Assembly: GCA_018401645.1 (NCBI GenBank)
Contig: JAGYKK010000015.1
Location: 1-64,000 of the forward strand
Source: Mycobacterium sp.
GTDB taxonomy: Bacteria; Actinomycetota; Actinomycetes; Mycobacteriales; Mycobacteriaceae
Direction: 5' to 3'
Length of the DNA stretch: 64,000 nucleotides
Shown here: in pieces, positions 21,059-31,792 of the stretch
Numbering within the stretch: the stretch's first letter is position 1
Layout of the letters: each line of letters begins with the position of its first letter
Program-made: the position numbers and the translations under genes
Notes under the pieces: model-generated
Seen by the model: the letters and a program-made list of their open reading frames with translations, nothing else
What the model was told of the DNA's origin: nothing
Database searches by the model: none

Positions 21059-21862
21059 CTACCACTGCACAACTTCATGGTCTTCCCACAAGACACCCGT
21101 TGTCTTTTCAATTGCGCTGTCACTCTGTGAATTAAAGGGACGTTCAAGTAACCAGAGCGCGGTCTCAGCACCTTTTTCGGCACTTCTCGGCGCGTTAGGT
21201 CCACCCATATCTGTGCGGGAATGATTAGGACAGATTGCATCTACGAGTAACCCGCGAGCGCCGAGTCCAGTCTCGTGTGCAAGGTTTCGAACGAGTGCAT
21301 TCACTCCCGCCTTGCTGATTCGATATGGCGCAAGTCCACCAGCATTTCCTGGACCAGACATGCGACCAAGACATGCTGAGAAAATCACCACCCGACCACT
21401 GCGTGCATCAGCCATTGGGGGAACTAACTCATTGACAAGCATAAAAACTGAATCAAGGTTAATCGCCATGACGCGACGCCATTCAGTATCTGTGGTGCGC
21501 AACGTCTTAGACATCTTTTCGCTCATCACTCCGTGTGCAATGACAAGCACAGATGGAGTAACAAGAGCAGACTTGAGATCATTAAGTTGCTGGCGCACTC
21601 GTTCTAACTGTCCTGGCTTGCTGACATCAAAATCAATCGCGTGTGTTGTAACTTTTGCGCCCGGGAAATCTTTCAGTAACTTTTCGCGGGCGGTGGCTAA
21701 ACCATTCTCATTTTGCGCTATCAAGGAAAGGTGATAACCCTGTGCCGCTAAGCCGCGGGCAACTTCATATCCGAGGCCGCGACTTCCTCCGGTCACAATT
21801 GCTAGAGGAGGCTGCGGCGCTGCACTTGGCGCCGAGAGTGCCGCGGAGTCAGGTGAACTCAT
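21059..21862 (-). CDS. Short-chain dehydrogenase/reductase on a low-GC islet
   Basis: 267 residues. A Ser/Ala/Pro-rich N-terminus is followed by the classical SDR motif LAIVTGGSRGLGYEVARGLA. VLVIAHGVMSE takes the NNAG position, and APYRISKAGVNALVRNLA is the YxxxK region; the catalytic serine region reads RVVIFSACLGRMSG. The substrate is unknown. GGGAGAA lies seven bases before the ATG. Two 60-base lines counted by hand inside the gene are 43% and 47% GC, against 72% for a line 200 bases downstream. Codon choice (AT-ending, Lys/Asn-rich) is unlike every other gene here. This points to recent transfer from a low-GC bacterium, or a chimeric assembly. Confidence 0.85.
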   Translation of the reverse strand: MSSPDSAALSAPSAAPQPPLAIVTGGSRGLGYEVARGLAAQGYHLSLIAQNENGLATAREKLLKDFPGAKVTTHAIDFDVSKPGQLERVRQQLNDLKSALVTPSVLVIAHGVMSEKMSKTLRTTDTEWRRVMAINLDSVFMLVNELVPPMADARSGRVVIFSACLGRMSGPGNAGGLAPYRISKAGVNALVRNLAHETGLGARGLLVDAICPNHSRTDMGGPNAPRSAEKGAETALWLLERPFNSQSDSAIEKTTGVLWEDHEVVQW

Positions 21863-21940
21863 CTAAGTATTCTCCCAGTACGTCTGCTCGCGGGGAAGGG
21901 TGACCCGCGCCAGGGGTGACCCGGTGAGGAAGGGTGCGGC

Positions 21941-22438
21941 TCAGAAGTCGCCGGCGTGACGGCGCAGCGTGTCGATCGACGCGACCAGCACGGCCGCCTG
22001 CTCCGCTGAGATCCCGATGTCGGCGAACACCTGCTCGTTGAGCGTGACGGTGGCATCCTCAACCGTCGAGCGGCCCAGATCGGTGATCTGGACCAGGGTG
22101 GTGCGCCCGTCGGTGGGATGCGGCGTGCGCTGGACCAACCCGTCGGCCTCCAGTCGCCGGATAGCGTGCGTCACGCTGGTCACGTGTACCTGCAGGCGGT
22201 CGGAAGCTGTGGTGATCGGCAGGGCGCCGGCCCGACTGAAGGCGAGGAGTCGCAACAGCTCATATCGGGAGAAGCTGAGGTCATAGGGCCGCAGTGCGGT
22301 CTCCACCCGCGCCAGCAGAATCTGATGGGCCCGCATGACCGACGTCACCGCGACCATGCCGTCGGCGACGTCGGACCAGCCCGCACGCTCCCAGTTGGCG
22401 CGCGCCGCGGCGATGGGATCCCGTTTGTCCGCGCCCAT
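21941..22438 (-). CDS. MarR-family transcriptional regulator
   Basis: A 165-residue winged-helix protein, same length as M. tuberculosis Rv0737, which holds the equivalent place near map. The DNA-binding region runs LSFSRYELLRLLAFSRAGAL, LQVHVTSVTHAIRRLEADGL and RTPHPTDGRTTLVQITDLG (recognition helix and wing). It lies nine bases upstream of map, so is probably co-transcribed; the ligand is unknown. Confidence 0.88.
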   Translation of the reverse strand: MGADKRDPIAAARANWERAGWSDVADGMVAVTSVMRAHQILLARVETALRPYDLSFSRYELLRLLAFSRAGALPITTASDRLQVHVTSVTHAIRRLEADGLVQRTPHPTDGRTTLVQITDLGRSTVEDATVTLNEQVFADIGISAEQAAVLVASIDTLRRHAGDF

Positions 22439-22447
22439 GTCGATGCG

Positions 22448-23245
22448 TCAGGCCGTCAGGATTCGCGGGCCATCCTCGGTGACCGCAACGGTATGTTCCC
22501 AGTGCGCGGCCCGCGATCCATCCGTGGTGACCACCGTCCAGCCATCCTCGAGGATGCGGGTTCGGGTGGTGCCCAGCGTCAGCATGGGCTCGATGGCGAG
22601 CACCGAGCCGACCACCAGCGACGGTCCGCGGCCGGGCTCGCCCTCGTTGGGCAGGAACGGGTCCATGTGCATCTCCTGGCCGATGCAGTGCCCGCCGTAT
22701 CCGGCAACGATCCCGAACGCCCGGTCGTGGGCCCGCCCCGCGGCACGGGCCCCCCGTTCGATGGCGTGCGAGACGTCGCTGAGCCGGTTGCCCGCCACCA
22801 TGGCCGCGATCCCGGCCTCCAATGCCGACCGGGTGGCCGCCGAGAGCGCCTCATCCGCGGGTATCAGGGCGCCGACGCCGTAGGTGACCGCAGCGTCACC
22901 GTGCCAGGAGTCGATGATGGCACCGCAGTCGATCGACACCAGGTCGCCGTAGGCCAGAATCTCATCGGCCGACGGGATCCCGTGCACGACGCGATCGTTG
23001 ACCGATGAGCACACACTTGCCGGATAGCCGTGATATCCGAGAAACGACGGGGTGCCCCCGGCTTCGCGGATCACGGTCTCGGCAATCGCGTCGAGTTCTT
23101 TCGTCGAGACACCCGGCGCCGTCTCCTGCTGCACGGCGCGCAGGGCGGCGGCCACCACCGCACCGGCGGCGGCCATCGCGTCAAGTTCGCCCGGTGAGCG
23201 GGCGGGGACCGTCTTGCGGCTGCGCAGTCCGGGCAGGGACACCAT
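22448..23245 (-). CDS. map: Methionine aminopeptidase type I
   Basis: 265 residues. It removes the initiator methionine from nascent proteins. All five metal ligands are visible in order: Asp and Asp in [17 protein letters not shown], His in [12 protein letters not shown], Glu in VLAIEPML and Glu in [12 protein letters not shown]. The substrate histidine lies in [12 protein letters not shown]. The short N-terminus is typical of the MapA form. It lies 13 bases after adk in the secY-adk-map operon. Confidence 0.96.
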   Translation of the reverse strand: MVSLPGLRSRKTVPARSPGELDAMAAAGAVVAAALRAVQQETAPGVSTKELDAIAETVIREAGGTPSFLGYHGYPASVCSSVNDRVVHGIPSADEILAYGDLVSIDCGAIIDSWHGDAAVTYGVGALIPADEALSAATRSALEAGIAAMVAGNRLSDVSHAIERGARAAGRAHDRAFGIVAGYGGHCIGQEMHMDPFLPNEGEPGRGPSLVVGSVLAIEPMLTLGTTRTRILEDGWTVVTTDGSRAAHWEHTVAVTEDGPRILTA

Positions 23246-23258
23246 CAGCGCGCAGCGT

Positions 23259-23804
23259 TCAGCGGCCGAGTAACTGCAACGCCCGCCCGAACACTTCGTC
23301 GAGGGTGCCGACCGCGTCGACGGTCTTCAATTCGGCGCTGTAGTAGTCCAGGAGCGGGGCGGTCTCGTCGCGGTACACCTTCATCCGGTTGCGGATCACG
23401 TCCTCGGTGTCGTCGGCGCGGCCCCGGCCCTGCAGGCGCTGCACAAGTTCGTCTTCGGGCACCCGGAACTCCACGACGGCATCCAGGTGCAAGCCACGAC
23501 GCGCCAGCATGCCCTGCAGCGCCTCGGCCTGCTCGACCGAGCGCGGGAAGCCGTCCAGGATGAAGCCGTCGGCGACGTCGGCGTCATTGAGCCGATCGTC
23601 GACCAGATCGTTGGTCAAGGTGTCCGGAACCAGATCGCCAGCGTCGAGATATTTCTTGGCCTGCACACCCAGTGGTGTGCCGGCCCCGATGTTGTGGCGG
23701 AACAACTCGCCGGTGGAGATGTGCGGGACGCCGAGACTCTCGGCCAGACTGGCGGCCTGGGTGCCCTTGCCCGCACCAGGCGGACCCAGCAGGACCACTC
23801 TCAC
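23259..23804 (-). CDS. adk: Adenylate kinase
   Basis: 181 residues, the short-lid form usual in actinobacteria. P-loop [21 protein letters not shown]-binding [27 protein letters not shown] and a short lid [16 protein letters not shown]. It balances ATP, ADP and AMP. It overlaps the secY stop by four bases, so translation is coupled. Confidence 0.97.
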   Translation of the reverse strand: MRVVLLGPPGAGKGTQAASLAESLGVPHISTGELFRHNIGAGTPLGVQAKKYLDAGDLVPDTLTNDLVDDRLNDADVADGFILDGFPRSVEQAEALQGMLARRGLHLDAVVEFRVPEDELVQRLQGRGRADDTEDVIRNRMKVYRDETAPLLDYYSAELKTVDAVGTLDEVFGRALQLLGR

Positions 23805-25126
23805 TTGAGGAACCCTTCGTAGTTCCGCTGCATCAGTTGGCTCTCGATCTGCTTGACCGTGTCGAGACCCACGCCGATCATGATAAGCACCGCCGTGCCA
23901 CCGAACGGCAGGTTTTGGACGCTACCGCTACTTCCGATCTGTAGGAACAGGTTCGGCAGAACGGCGATCACGCCGAGGTAGATCGAGCCGGGGAGGGTGA
24001 TCCGGTTCAGCACGTAGCTTAAATAGTCGGCGGTGGGTTTACCGGGCCGAATGCCCGGGATGAAACCGCCGAACTTCTTCATCTCGTCCGCGCGTTCTTC
24101 GGGGTTGAAGGTGATCGACACGTAGAAGTAGGTGAAGAAGATGATCAGCCCGAAGTAGATGATCACGTAGATGGTGTCGGCCGGGTTGGTGAGGTGGTCG
24201 GCAACGAAGCGGTCCCACCAGCTGTTGCTCGGCCCGCTGCCGCCGCTCTGGATCAGCTGGGTGATCAGCTGGGGGATGTAGATCAGCGACGAGGCGAAGA
24301 TGACCGGGATGACGCCGGCCTGGTTCACCTTCAGCGGCAGGGAGGTCGACGTGCCGCCATACATGCGCCGGCCCACCATGCGTTTGGCGTACTGCACCGG
24401 AACGCGTCGCTGGCCCTGCTCGACGAACACCACACCGATGATGATGAGCAGCGTCGCGACGCAGACCGCGGTGAACACGGCGCCACCGCGACTGTCCAGG
24501 ATGGACTTGCCCTCAGCCGGAATCCTGGCCGCGATGCCGGCGAAGATCAGCAGGGACATTCCGTTGCCGATGCCACGCTCGGTGACCAATTCGCCCATCC
24601 ACATCACCAGGGTCGCCCCTGCGGTCATCACCAGCACCATGATGAAGAGCGGGAAGATGCCCTTGTCCTCGATGATGTCCAACGTGCAGCCCTGCAGCAG
24701 GCCGCCGTTGGCGGCCAGTGCCACGATGCTGGTGGCCTGCAAAACGGCCAGCGCAACCGAGAGATACCGGGTGTACTGGGTCATCTTGGCCTGCCCGGCC
24801 TGACCCTCCTTGCGTAGCTCCTCGAATCGCGGGATTACCACGGTCAGCAACTGCACGATGATGCTGGCGGTGATGTAAGGCATCACGCCCACGGCGAAGA
24901 CGGACAGTTGCAGCAGCGCCCCGCCGGAGAACAGGTTGATCAGGGAGTAGATCTGCGCGCCGGCCCCACCGCTGACCTGCTCCACGCACTGCTGGATGTT
25001 CTGGTAGTTGACCCCGGGCGACGGCAAAGCCGCGCCGGCCCGGTAGAGGATGACGATGCCCAGGGTGAAGAGGATCTTGTTCCTCAGGTCGGCCGTCCGC
25101 AGCGACGAGATGAAAGCCGAAAGCAC
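23801..25126 (-). CDS. secY: Protein translocase subunit SecY
   Basis: 441 residues and about ten membrane helices; the channel of the Sec system. [20 protein letters not shown] begins it. [19 protein letters not shown] is the plug/TM2-TM3 region, and [17 protein letters not shown] the large cytoplasmic loop that binds SecA. It is first in secY-adk-map; its promoter must lie in the gap to the divergent methyltransferase. Confidence 0.97.
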   Translation of the reverse strand: MLSAFISSLRTADLRNKILFTLGIVILYRAGAALPSPGVNYQNIQQCVEQVSGGAGAQIYSLINLFSGGALLQLSVFAVGVMPYITASIIVQLLTVVIPRFEELRKEGQAGQAKMTQYTRYLSVALAVLQATSIVALAANGGLLQGCTLDIIEDKGIFPLFIMVLVMTAGATLVMWMGELVTERGIGNGMSLLIFAGIAARIPAEGKSILDSRGGAVFTAVCVATLLIIIGVVFVEQGQRRVPVQYAKRMVGRRMYGGTSTSLPLKVNQAGVIPVIFASSLIYIPQLITQLIQSGGSGPSNSWWDRFVADHLTNPADTIYVIIYFGLIIFFTYFYVSITFNPEERADEMKKFGGFIPGIRPGKPTADYLSYVLNRITLPGSIYLGVIAVLPNLFLQIGSSGSVQNLPFGGTAVLIMIGVGLDTVKQIESQLMQRNYEGFLK

Positions 25127-25365
25127 TCTTCCTCCTGGGCGGCCGGACGCAGGTCGCGGCGTGCCGATGCGGCTGGCCTGGCCAGCGTTCGGGTGAAACT
25201 TCGTAAGGGCAGATCACCGCCGGACGAGGCCGACGAAGACGCGCGTTAGGACAGTCTACGAGACTAACAGTTGGCCGCATCCGGACGGCAATCCGGTGGG
25301 ACGCGGTGCCCACCGGCGCGGCCGACCGTCATGACCGGCCGCCACGACCGCACCCGAGCACTCGT

Positions 25366-25371
25366 TATATT
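25366..25371 (+). promoter_or_regulatory. Candidate -10 box of the methyltransferase gene
   Basis: TATATT at 25366-25371 in an otherwise GC-rich stretch, about 48 bases before ATG 25420, with an AGAGGGG ribosome-binding site between them. No convincing -35 box is visible. Assigned from composition only. Confidence 0.4.
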
Positions 25372-25419
25372 GCCTCAGCAGGCGTGGCCGACGGCGGCCA
25401 TGCGGTCAGAGGGGCACCG

Positions 25420-26319
25420 ATGGCGCGCAAAAACGACGACACCTGGGATCTCGCATCCGGTGTCGGTGCCACCGCGACGGCGGTCGCAGCATCGCGCGCG
25501 TTGGCGAATCGGGCCGGCCTGATTGACGACACCTGGGCCGAACCCCTGGTCAGGGCGGTCGGGATGGAACATTTCGTGACCTTGCTCGACCACGGAACGC
25601 CGGCCGACGGCTCAGACGTCCAACAGATGGCGCATGGGATGGCGATCCGCACCCGGTATTTCGACGACTTCCTGCGCCAGACGTCCGAAACCGAGGGCAT
25701 CCGGCAAACGGTGATCCTGGCCACCGGCCTGGATGCCCGGGCCTACCGGTTGCCCTGGCCGGCCGACAGTGTGGTTTTCGAGATCGACCAACCGGGTGTG
25801 ATCGACTTCAAGGCCTCGACCCTGGCGGGCCTGGGGGCTGACCCGGCGGCCGAGGTTCGCAACGTCGGCGTCGATCTGCGTGAGGACTGGCCGGCGGCAC
25901 TGATGGCCCACGGCTTCGACGTCGACCGCCCGACCGCCTGGATCGCCGAGGGCCTCCTCATCTACCTTCCCCCCGACGCCCAAGACCGACTGTTCGACCA
26001 CATCACCGCGCTGAGTCCGGCCGGCAGCAGGTTGGCGACGGAGTTCATGCCCGGAATCGGCGCGTTCACCGACGCCGCGGGCGAACCCGGCGAGCCGGGT
26101 CGGAATCGCTGGCGGCGGCTTGGGTTCCACGACGACCTGGCCGGACTGGTCTTTCCCGGCGAACGGAGCCACGTCATCGAATACCTGACCGCTCTGGGCT
26201 GGCGGGTCGACGCCAGTGCGCTCGAAGACCTGTTCGCCGCCAACGGTTTCGAGCACCACGACGACGAAATGGCAAAGGAGTTCGTCGGCTTCAAGTACCT
26301 CTCGGCGACCCTGGGCTGA
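25420..26319 (+). CDS. SAM-dependent methyltransferase, TIGR00027 family (Rv0731c type)
   Basis: 299 residues. MARKNDDTWDLASGVGATAT is the typical N-terminus of this mycobacterial paralogue family. TRYFDDFLRQ, VILATGLDARAYRLPWP (SAM-binding GxDxRxY) and WIAEGLLIYLPPDAQDRLF are also diagnostic. The start ATG 25420 has the SD AGAGGGG; longer frames upstream lack support. The substrate is unknown; members are often annotated as putative methyltransferases of the O-MTase type. Its position opposite secY equals that of Rv0731c. Confidence 0.9.
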   Translation: MARKNDDTWDLASGVGATATAVAASRALANRAGLIDDTWAEPLVRAVGMEHFVTLLDHGTPADGSDVQQMAHGMAIRTRYFDDFLRQTSETEGIRQTVILATGLDARAYRLPWPADSVVFEIDQPGVIDFKASTLAGLGADPAAEVRNVGVDLREDWPAALMAHGFDVDRPTAWIAEGLLIYLPPDAQDRLFDHITALSPAGSRLATEFMPGIGAFTDAAGEPGEPGRNRWRRLGFHDDLAGLVFPGERSHVIEYLTALGWRVDASALEDLFAANGFEHHDDEMAKEFVGFKYLSATLG

Positions 26320-26329
26320 CTCCGGATCG

Positions 26330-28089
26330 CTAGAACCGACAGTCGCCGAACCACAGCGCACTGGCACCAGCCGACGTCCGCTCATGGCGATCCACCGCGT
26401 CGAACACCGCCCGCCCGAGACCGCCCACGACAACGTCCGACAGCGACGCGGCGGCAGGCTGCGATGAGGCTTTGGGTCGCAGGAAATCCCGCACCGACGA
26501 GCCCGGATAGCCGACTAGTCGCACCTTCGCATCGACTTCGATGCCGGCGAGCAGTTTGGCGCGCCGGACCGCCGTCTGCAGCCCGCCGAGTTCGTCGACC
26601 AGGCCGCGATCGAAGGCGTCGGATCCGGTCCACACCCGACCCCGGGCAAGCACCCCGACTTCCTCGACCGACAACGCCCGCGCCTCGGCCACCCGACGCA
26701 CGAAGTCGTCGTAGAACAAATCCGCTTCCGCCTCCACCAGATCGCGCTGCTCGTCGGTGAATGCCGAATTCACCGACCAGGCATCGGCATTGGCGTTGGT
26801 ACGCAACGCCTCTGACCCGATCCCGAGCCGGTCCTTGAGCGCCCGGGCCACCAACTTGCCGGTCACCACCCCGATCGACCCGGTGATCGTCGCGGGGTTG
26901 GCCACGACCACCTCGGCGGCCATCGCGACGTAATAGCCACCGGAAGCGGCGACCGATCCCATCGAGGCGACCACCGGCTTGCCGGCGGCACGGACCCGCC
27001 CGACTTCCCGCCAAATGGTCTCCGAGGCGGTCACCGCCGGGGAAGAATCCACCCGCAGCACAACGGCCACCACGTCGTCATCGGCGGCCTCGCGCAGTGC
27101 GGCTGCGATGGTGTGCCGCCGGCGCTGGAACGCCCGAACGGCGACAATCCCGGCCCGCCACGGCCGCCGACGATCGGGCCGGCCACCGTAACCACCGCGA
27201 CCCTCGGGTCCTTCTTACGGCCCACCAGCGACGGCCCCTGCTCACGGGTCTGGGCGTAGCGGGACAGGAACAGCCTCGGCGGCTCGACGGCGTCATCGGG
27301 ATCAGGACTGCTAGCCGGTGCCCCCGTGAGTTCGCCGATGCGGCGGTAGGCCTCGTCGCGGAAGCCGACGCGGTCGACCAACGCGGCCCCGAGGGCGTCG
27401 TCACGCAACAGTGGTGCCCGGTCGGCGAGTGCGTCGAGCTCGGCGATCTCGATGCCCCGGGACTCGGCGATCCCCTGCCACACCTGGCCGTGCAGGCTTT
27501 CGATCAGCCGGCCGTCGGCTTCCCGGTGGGCGTCGGTGTAGCGATCCTCGGTGAACAGGTTGGCCGCGGACTTGTACTCCCCACGCGCGGTGAACTCGGC
27601 GGTGATACCGGCCTTGTCCAAGGCCGAACGCAGGAACAGCGCGTTGGTGGCGAATCCGATCAGCCCCACCGTGCCGGAGGGTTGCATCCACACCTCGCCG
27701 AACGCCGACGCCAGGTAGTAGGCCAACGTGCCCGGGTAGGTTTCGGCCCAGGCCAGCGATGGCTTGACCGCGGTGAAGGCGGCGACGGCCTCGCGCAATT
27801 CCTGCACGGCTCCGGGAGGTGCGGCCGAGAACTGCACGCGAGCAATCAGTCCCGAGATGCGGGGATCTTCGGCGGCGCGATGAATGGCGGAGACGGCCTG
27901 ACGCAGCAGCAACGGTCGGCCCGAACCGGCGATGAACGCCAACGGGTCAAATCCGGGCGCCTCCGGCGGCAGGGACTGCAGATCCAACTCCAGGATGCAC
28001 CCGTTGGGCACCCCGTGGTGGCGGGCGGTGTCGATCCGGCGGCCCAGGCCGCGCAGGTCGTCGGGGACTCCGGGCAGGAAGGTGAACAT
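26330..28089 (-). CDS. sppA: Signal peptide peptidase SppA (protease IV), one frameshift
   Basis: Two half-proteins in different frames overlap around 27030-27115 and together give about 585 residues (family about 600). The N-terminal half, MFTFLPGVPDDLRGLGRRID, includes the general-base lysine region RGEYKSAANLFTEDRYT. The C-terminal half carries the nucleophile serine in SMGSVAASGGYYVAMAA, followed by ITGSIGVVTGKLVARALKDR. So the Ser-Lys dyad is split over the halves, as in the long tandem-domain form. No clear membrane anchor is visible at the start. A single indel is needed. It follows rplO on the same strand, as in M. tuberculosis. Confidence 0.88.
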
Positions 28090-28142
28090 ACCTTTAGGCT
28101 ACCGGTCGCCTTTTCCCGGCCGAGCAGACGCGGGGGCTGGGG

Positions 28143-28586
28143 CTAGGCGACCTCGGTGGCGGATCCGCCTGCTGCGGTGATCTTCTCGCGAGCGCTGTCG
28201 GAGAACTTGTGGGCGGTCACGTTGACCTTCGCCGTCAGCTTGCCGTTGCCGAGCACCTTCACCAGAGTGTTCTTCCGGACGGCACCCTTGTCGACCAGGT
28301 CGGTCAGAGTCACCTCGCCGCCCTTGGGGAACAGTCGGTTGATGTCGCTGACGTTGACCACCTCGTAGGAGGTACGGAACCGGTTCTTGAAGCCCTTGAG
28401 TTTGGGCAGCCGCATGTGGATCGGCATCTGCCCGCCCTCGAAGCCGACCGACACCTGATTGCGGGCCTTGGTGCCCTTGGTGCCGCGACCGGCGGTCTTG
28501 CCCTTGGATCCTTCACCGCGACCGACGCGGGTCCTGGTGGTCTTCGCACCCGGTGCGGGTCGCAGGTCATGAAGCTTGATGGTCAT
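28143..28586 (-). CDS. rplO: 50S ribosomal protein L15
   Basis: 147 residues, [20 protein letters not shown], with the glycine-rich basic N-terminal arm [20 protein letters not shown] reaching into 23S rRNA. It is the last ribosomal gene of the spc operon, with sppA 53 bases downstream. Confidence 0.97.
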   Translation of the reverse strand: MTIKLHDLRPAPGAKTTRTRVGRGEGSKGKTAGRGTKGTKARNQVSVGFEGGQMPIHMRLPKLKGFKNRFRTSYEVVNVSDINRLFPKGGEVTLTDLVDKGAVRKNTLVKVLGNGKLTAKVNVTAHKFSDSAREKITAAGGSATEVA

Positions 28587-28617
28587 CAGACCTCCTCATT
28601 GCTCGTCGCGCGAGCGC

Positions 28618-28815
28618 TCATCGGACTTCCTCAACTTCAATGAGGTGGTGCACGGCCTTGATCAGGCCGCGGGTCTGGGGGGTGTCCTCACGGACCACCG
28701 TCTGGCGGATCTTCTTCAGGCCGAGTGTCCGCAGGCTCTCCCGCTGCTTCCAGCGCGCACCGACGGTGCCGCGCACCTGAGTGATCTTGAGTTGCGTCGA
28801 TCCAGTCTCCGCCAT
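28618..28815 (-). CDS. rpmD: 50S ribosomal protein L30
   Basis: 65 residues, [20 protein letters not shown] followed by the L30 signature [10 protein letters not shown]. It starts two bases after the rpsE stop and is followed by rplO after 31 bases. Confidence 0.96.
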   Translation of the reverse strand: MAETGSTQLKITQVRGTVGARWKQRESLRTLGLKKIRQTVVREDTPQTRGLIKAVHHLIEVEEVR

Positions 28816-28817
28816 TG

Positions 28818-29555
28818 CTATGCGCCTCCTTCGCGTGCCACAGCCGCGACCACGGCATGGCGCGCCGCCGCTTCGCTCTCACGACGGGCCCGCAACATGG
28901 ACGCCGGCGCGACGTCTTCGATCGGCAGACCGCGCCGAGCGGCCACTTCCTCGGGACGCTGCAGCATCTTCAGCGCGGTCACGGTGGCGTGCACCACATT
29001 GATCGCGTTGTCACTGCCCAGGGACTTGGCCAGAATGTCGTGCACACCGGCGCACTCCAGCACCGCGCGCACCGCACCGCCGGCAATCACGCCGGTACCG
29101 GGGCTGGCCGGGCGCAGCATGACCACACCGGCCGCCGCCTCGCCCTGCACCGGGTGGGTGATGGTGCCGCCGATCAGCGGAACCCGGAAGAAGCTCTTGC
29201 GGGCTTCCTCGACGCCCTTGGCGATCGCGGCCGGCACCTCTTTGGCCTTGCCGTAGCCCACGCCGACCATGCCGTTGCCGTCGCCGACAATGACCAGTGC
29301 GGTGAAGCTGAATCGGCGGCCACCCTTGACCACCTTGGAGACGCGGTTGATCGTGACGACCCGCTCGAGGTAGTTGCTCTTCTCACCGCCGTCGCGGCCA
29401 CCGCGACCGCCGCGATCGCCGCGGTCGTCGCAGTCGGCCACGATCACCGCCCGCCCGCCGCTGCGTTGCTCATCGGTGCGGGTGCCCGCCGAAGGCTGCG
29501 CCGGTGATTGGTGCCGACTCGGGGCCGCTTCGGTGGCAGGAGTCTGGTCCGCCAT
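28818..29555 (-). CDS. rpsE: 30S ribosomal protein S5 with long N-terminal extension
   Basis: 245 residues, where M. tuberculosis has about 220. The S5 domain begins near residue 60 ([20 protein letters not shown]) and includes [20 protein letters not shown] and the C-terminal GIEDV-like end [15 protein letters not shown]. The extra N-terminus is rich in Gln, Ser and Thr and ends in an RG-rich run ([15 protein letters not shown]). S5 helps unwind mRNA and maintain fidelity. Confidence 0.96.
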   Translation of the reverse strand: MADQTPATEAAPSRHQSPAQPSAGTRTDEQRSGGRAVIVADCDDRGDRGGRGGRDGGEKSNYLERVVTINRVSKVVKGGRRFSFTALVIVGDGNGMVGVGYGKAKEVPAAIAKGVEEARKSFFRVPLIGGTITHPVQGEAAAGVVMLRPASPGTGVIAGGAVRAVLECAGVHDILAKSLGSDNAINVVHATVTALKMLQRPEEVAARRGLPIEDVAPASMLRARRESEAAARHAVVAAVAREGGA

Positions 29556-29586
29556 TATGCGGTCCTTCCGTTGGTGTGCGAGCGCA

Positions 29587-30006
29587 TCAGAATTTCAGTC
29601 CGTTCTCGCGAGCGGCGTCGGCCAGGGCCGCGATCCGTCCGCCGTAGGTGTTGCCGCCGCGGTCGAACACGACCGCCCCGATGCCGGCGGCCTTGGCGCG
29701 CTCGGCGATCAACTGGCCGACTCGGACGCTGTGGGCCTTCTTGTCGCCGTCGACTGCGCGCACATCGGCTTCGATAGACGACGCCGCGGCGATGGTGGTG
29801 CCGTTGGCGTCGTTGACCAACTGCACGTGGATGTGGCGCGACGAACGATTCACCACCAGGCGGGGCCGCTCGGCGGTGCCGACGACCTTCTTGCGCAGCC
29901 GGTTGTGGCGACGCAGCCGGGCCACCCGTCGGGCCGCCGAGGCGGTGGTCCCGATGGGCTTACGCTCGATCGGGGTCTTGGTATCAGCTGACTGTGTTTG
30001 CGCCAT
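29587..30006 (-). CDS. rplR: 50S ribosomal protein L18
   Basis: 139 residues; binds 5S r[23 protein letters not shown] and the C-terminal [20 protein letters not shown] are diagnostic. Its start lies two bases from the rplF stop. Confidence 0.97.
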   Translation of the reverse strand: MAQTQSADTKTPIERKPIGTTASAARRVARLRRHNRLRKKVVGTAERPRLVVNRSSRHIHVQLVNDANGTTIAAASSIEADVRAVDGDKKAHSVRVGQLIAERAKAAGIGAVVFDRGGNTYGGRIAALADAARENGLKF

Positions 30007-30008
30007 GA

Positions 30009-30548
30009 CTACTTACCTGTCTTTCCGACCTTGCGGCGGATCTGCTCACCCTCGTAACGCACGCCCTTGCCCTTGTAAGGGTCCGGGCGGCGCAGGCGAC
30101 GGATGTTCGACGAAATCTGACCGACCTTTTGCTTGTCGATTCCGGTGACGGAGAACTTGGTGGGACTCTCCACCGCGAAGGTGATGCCCTCGGGTGCCTC
30201 AATGAGGACCGGGTGGCTGTAGCCCAGGGCGAACTCGAGGTTGCTGCCCTTCTGCTGCACGCGGTAGCCGACGCCGAAGATCTCCATCTTGGTGGTGTAA
30301 CCCTCGGTGACCCCGGTGACGAGGTTGGCGACCAGCGTCCGCGACAGTCCGTGCAACGACCGGCTACGCCGTTCGTCGTCGGGCCGGCTGATCAGGATGG
30401 TGCCGTCGTCACCGCGGGCCACCGTGATCGGTTCGGCGACGGCGAGTTCCAGGGTGCCCTTGGGCCCCTTGACCGACACGCTCTGGCCGTCGATGACGAC
30501 GTCCACCCCCACCGGGATGGGAACCGGCTGCTTGCCAATACGCGACAT
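30009..30548 (-). CDS. rplF: 50S ribosomal protein L6
   Basis: 179 residues, [20 protein letters not shown]. Two repeated L6 domains; the second carries the signature [20 protein letters not shown] near the sarcin-ricin loop contact. Confidence 0.97.
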   Translation of the reverse strand: MSRIGKQPVPIPVGVDVVIDGQSVSVKGPKGTLELAVAEPITVARGDDGTILISRPDDERRSRSLHGLSRTLVANLVTGVTEGYTTKMEIFGVGYRVQQKGSNLEFALGYSHPVLIEAPEGITFAVESPTKFSVTGIDKQKVGQISSNIRRLRRPDPYKGKGVRYEGEQIRRKVGKTGK

Positions 30549-30563
30549 TTTTCTAAATCTCCT

Positions 30564-30962
30564 TCACCACACGTAGGCGAGAACTTCGCCGCCGACGCCC
30601 TCGCGGGCAGCCTGGCGGTCGGTCCTCAGACCGGCGGACGTGGAAATGATCGCCACACCCAGTCCGCCAAGAACCCGCGGCAGGTTGGTGGACTTGGCGT
30701 ACACCCGCAGACCGGGCTTGGACACCCGGCGCAGTCCGGCGAGGCTGCGCTCGCGGTTGGGGCCGTACTTGAGCTTGACCACCAGCGACTTACCGACCCG
30801 AGCATCCTCGGTGTGGAAGTCGACGATGTACCCCTCGCGCTTGAGGATCTCAGCGATGTTCGCCTTGATCTTCGAGTGCGGAAGGGTGACCTCGTCGTGG
30901 AACGCCGAGTTGGCGTTGCGTAGACGCGTCAAGAAATCTGCGATCGGGTCCGTCATCGTCAT
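30564..30962 (-). CDS. rpsH: 30S ribosomal protein S8
   Basis: 132 residues from ATG 30962, [20 protein letters not shown], with the C-terminal signature [20 protein letters not shown]. It binds the central domain of 16S rRNA and, in other bacteria, represses the spc operon by binding its mRNA. The start was chosen at the conserved N-terminus. Confidence 0.97.
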   Translation of the reverse strand: MTMTDPIADFLTRLRNANSAFHDEVTLPHSKIKANIAEILKREGYIVDFHTEDARVGKSLVVKLKYGPNRERSLAGLRRVSKPGLRVYAKSTNLPRVLGGLGVAIISTSAGLRTDRQAAREGVGGEVLAYVW

Positions 30963-31029
30963 TTGGCGCTGCTCCTCGTCATCGCTGCGCTCTGCGTCGT
31001 CGTCATCGCGGTCATGTGGCGCTGCTCCT

Positions 31030-31215
31030 CTACCAGCTCGACTTCTGCACGCCGGGCAGCTCGCCGGCATGGGCCATCTCGCGCAGGCAGATCCGGCACA
31101 GGCCGAACTTGCGGTACACCGCGTGTGGCCGGCCGCACCGATTGCAGCGGGTGTATGCCCGCACGGCGAACTTCGGCTTCTTGTTGGCCTTATTGACCAG
31201 TGCCTTCTTTGCCAT
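31030..31215 (-). CDS. rpsN: 30S ribosomal protein S14, zinc-binding type Z
   Basis: 61 residues, [20 protein letters not shown], with a CxxC-x12-CxxC zinc site in [20 protein letters not shown]. This is the form used when zinc is sufficient; a zinc-free paralogue, if any, is outside this window. It lies four bases from rplE. Confidence 0.96.
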   Translation of the reverse strand: MAKKALVNKANKKPKFAVRAYTRCNRCGRPHAVYRKFGLCRICLREMAHAGELPGVQKSSW

Positions 31216-31219
31216 CTGC

Positions 31220-31792
31220 TCAGTTCTCCTTGAACGGGAAGCCAAGGGCACGCAGCAGCGCTCGCCCTTCGTCATCGTTGGTCGCCGACGTCACGACGGT
31301 GATATCCATGCCACGGGGCCGGTCGATGGAATCCACATCAATCTCGTGAAACACCGACTGCTCGGCCAGGCCGAACGTGTAGTTGCCATGGCCGTCGAAC
31401 TGCTTGGGACTCAGGCCGCGGAAGTCGCGGATACGCGGCAGACCTATCGAAACCAGGCGGTCGAGAAACTCCCACATCCGATCGCCGCGCAGGGTCACCC
31501 GCGCGCCGATCGGCATGCCCTCACGCAGTTTGAACTGCGCGATGGACTTGGTGGCCTTGCGGATCTCGGGTTTCTGGCCGGTGATCAGCGCCAGATCGTT
31601 GACGGCGCCATTGATCAGCTTGGCGTCCCGGGCGGCGTCACCGACGCCCATGTTGACCACAACCTTCACCACGCCCGGGATCTGCATCACGTTGGCGTAG
31701 TTGAACTCGCTGTGCAGCGCATCGCGAATCTCACTGCGGTAGCGCGTCTTCAGCCGGGGTTGCACCTTTTCGGTGTTCGCCACTGTCGTCAT
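31220..31792 (-). CDS. rplE: 50S ribosomal protein L5
   Basis: 190 residues; binds 5S rRNA and bridges to the small-subunit head. [20 protein letters not shown] and [20 protein letters not shown] are typical. ATG 31792 overlaps the rplX stop as ATGA. Confidence 0.97.
   Translation of the reverse strand: MTTVANTEKVQPRLKTRYRSEIRDALHSEFNYANVMQIPGVVKVVVNMGVGDAARDAKLINGAVNDLALITGQKPEIRKATKSIAQFKLREGMPIGARVTLRGDRMWEFLDRLVSIGLPRIRDFRGLSPKQFDGHGNYTFGLAEQSVFHEIDVDSIDRPRGMDITVVTSATNDDEGRALLRALGFPFKEN

Noticed and set aside
23259-23804. Truncated adenylate kinase
   Set aside because: The short lid is the normal form of actinobacterial Adk (181 residues), not a deletion.
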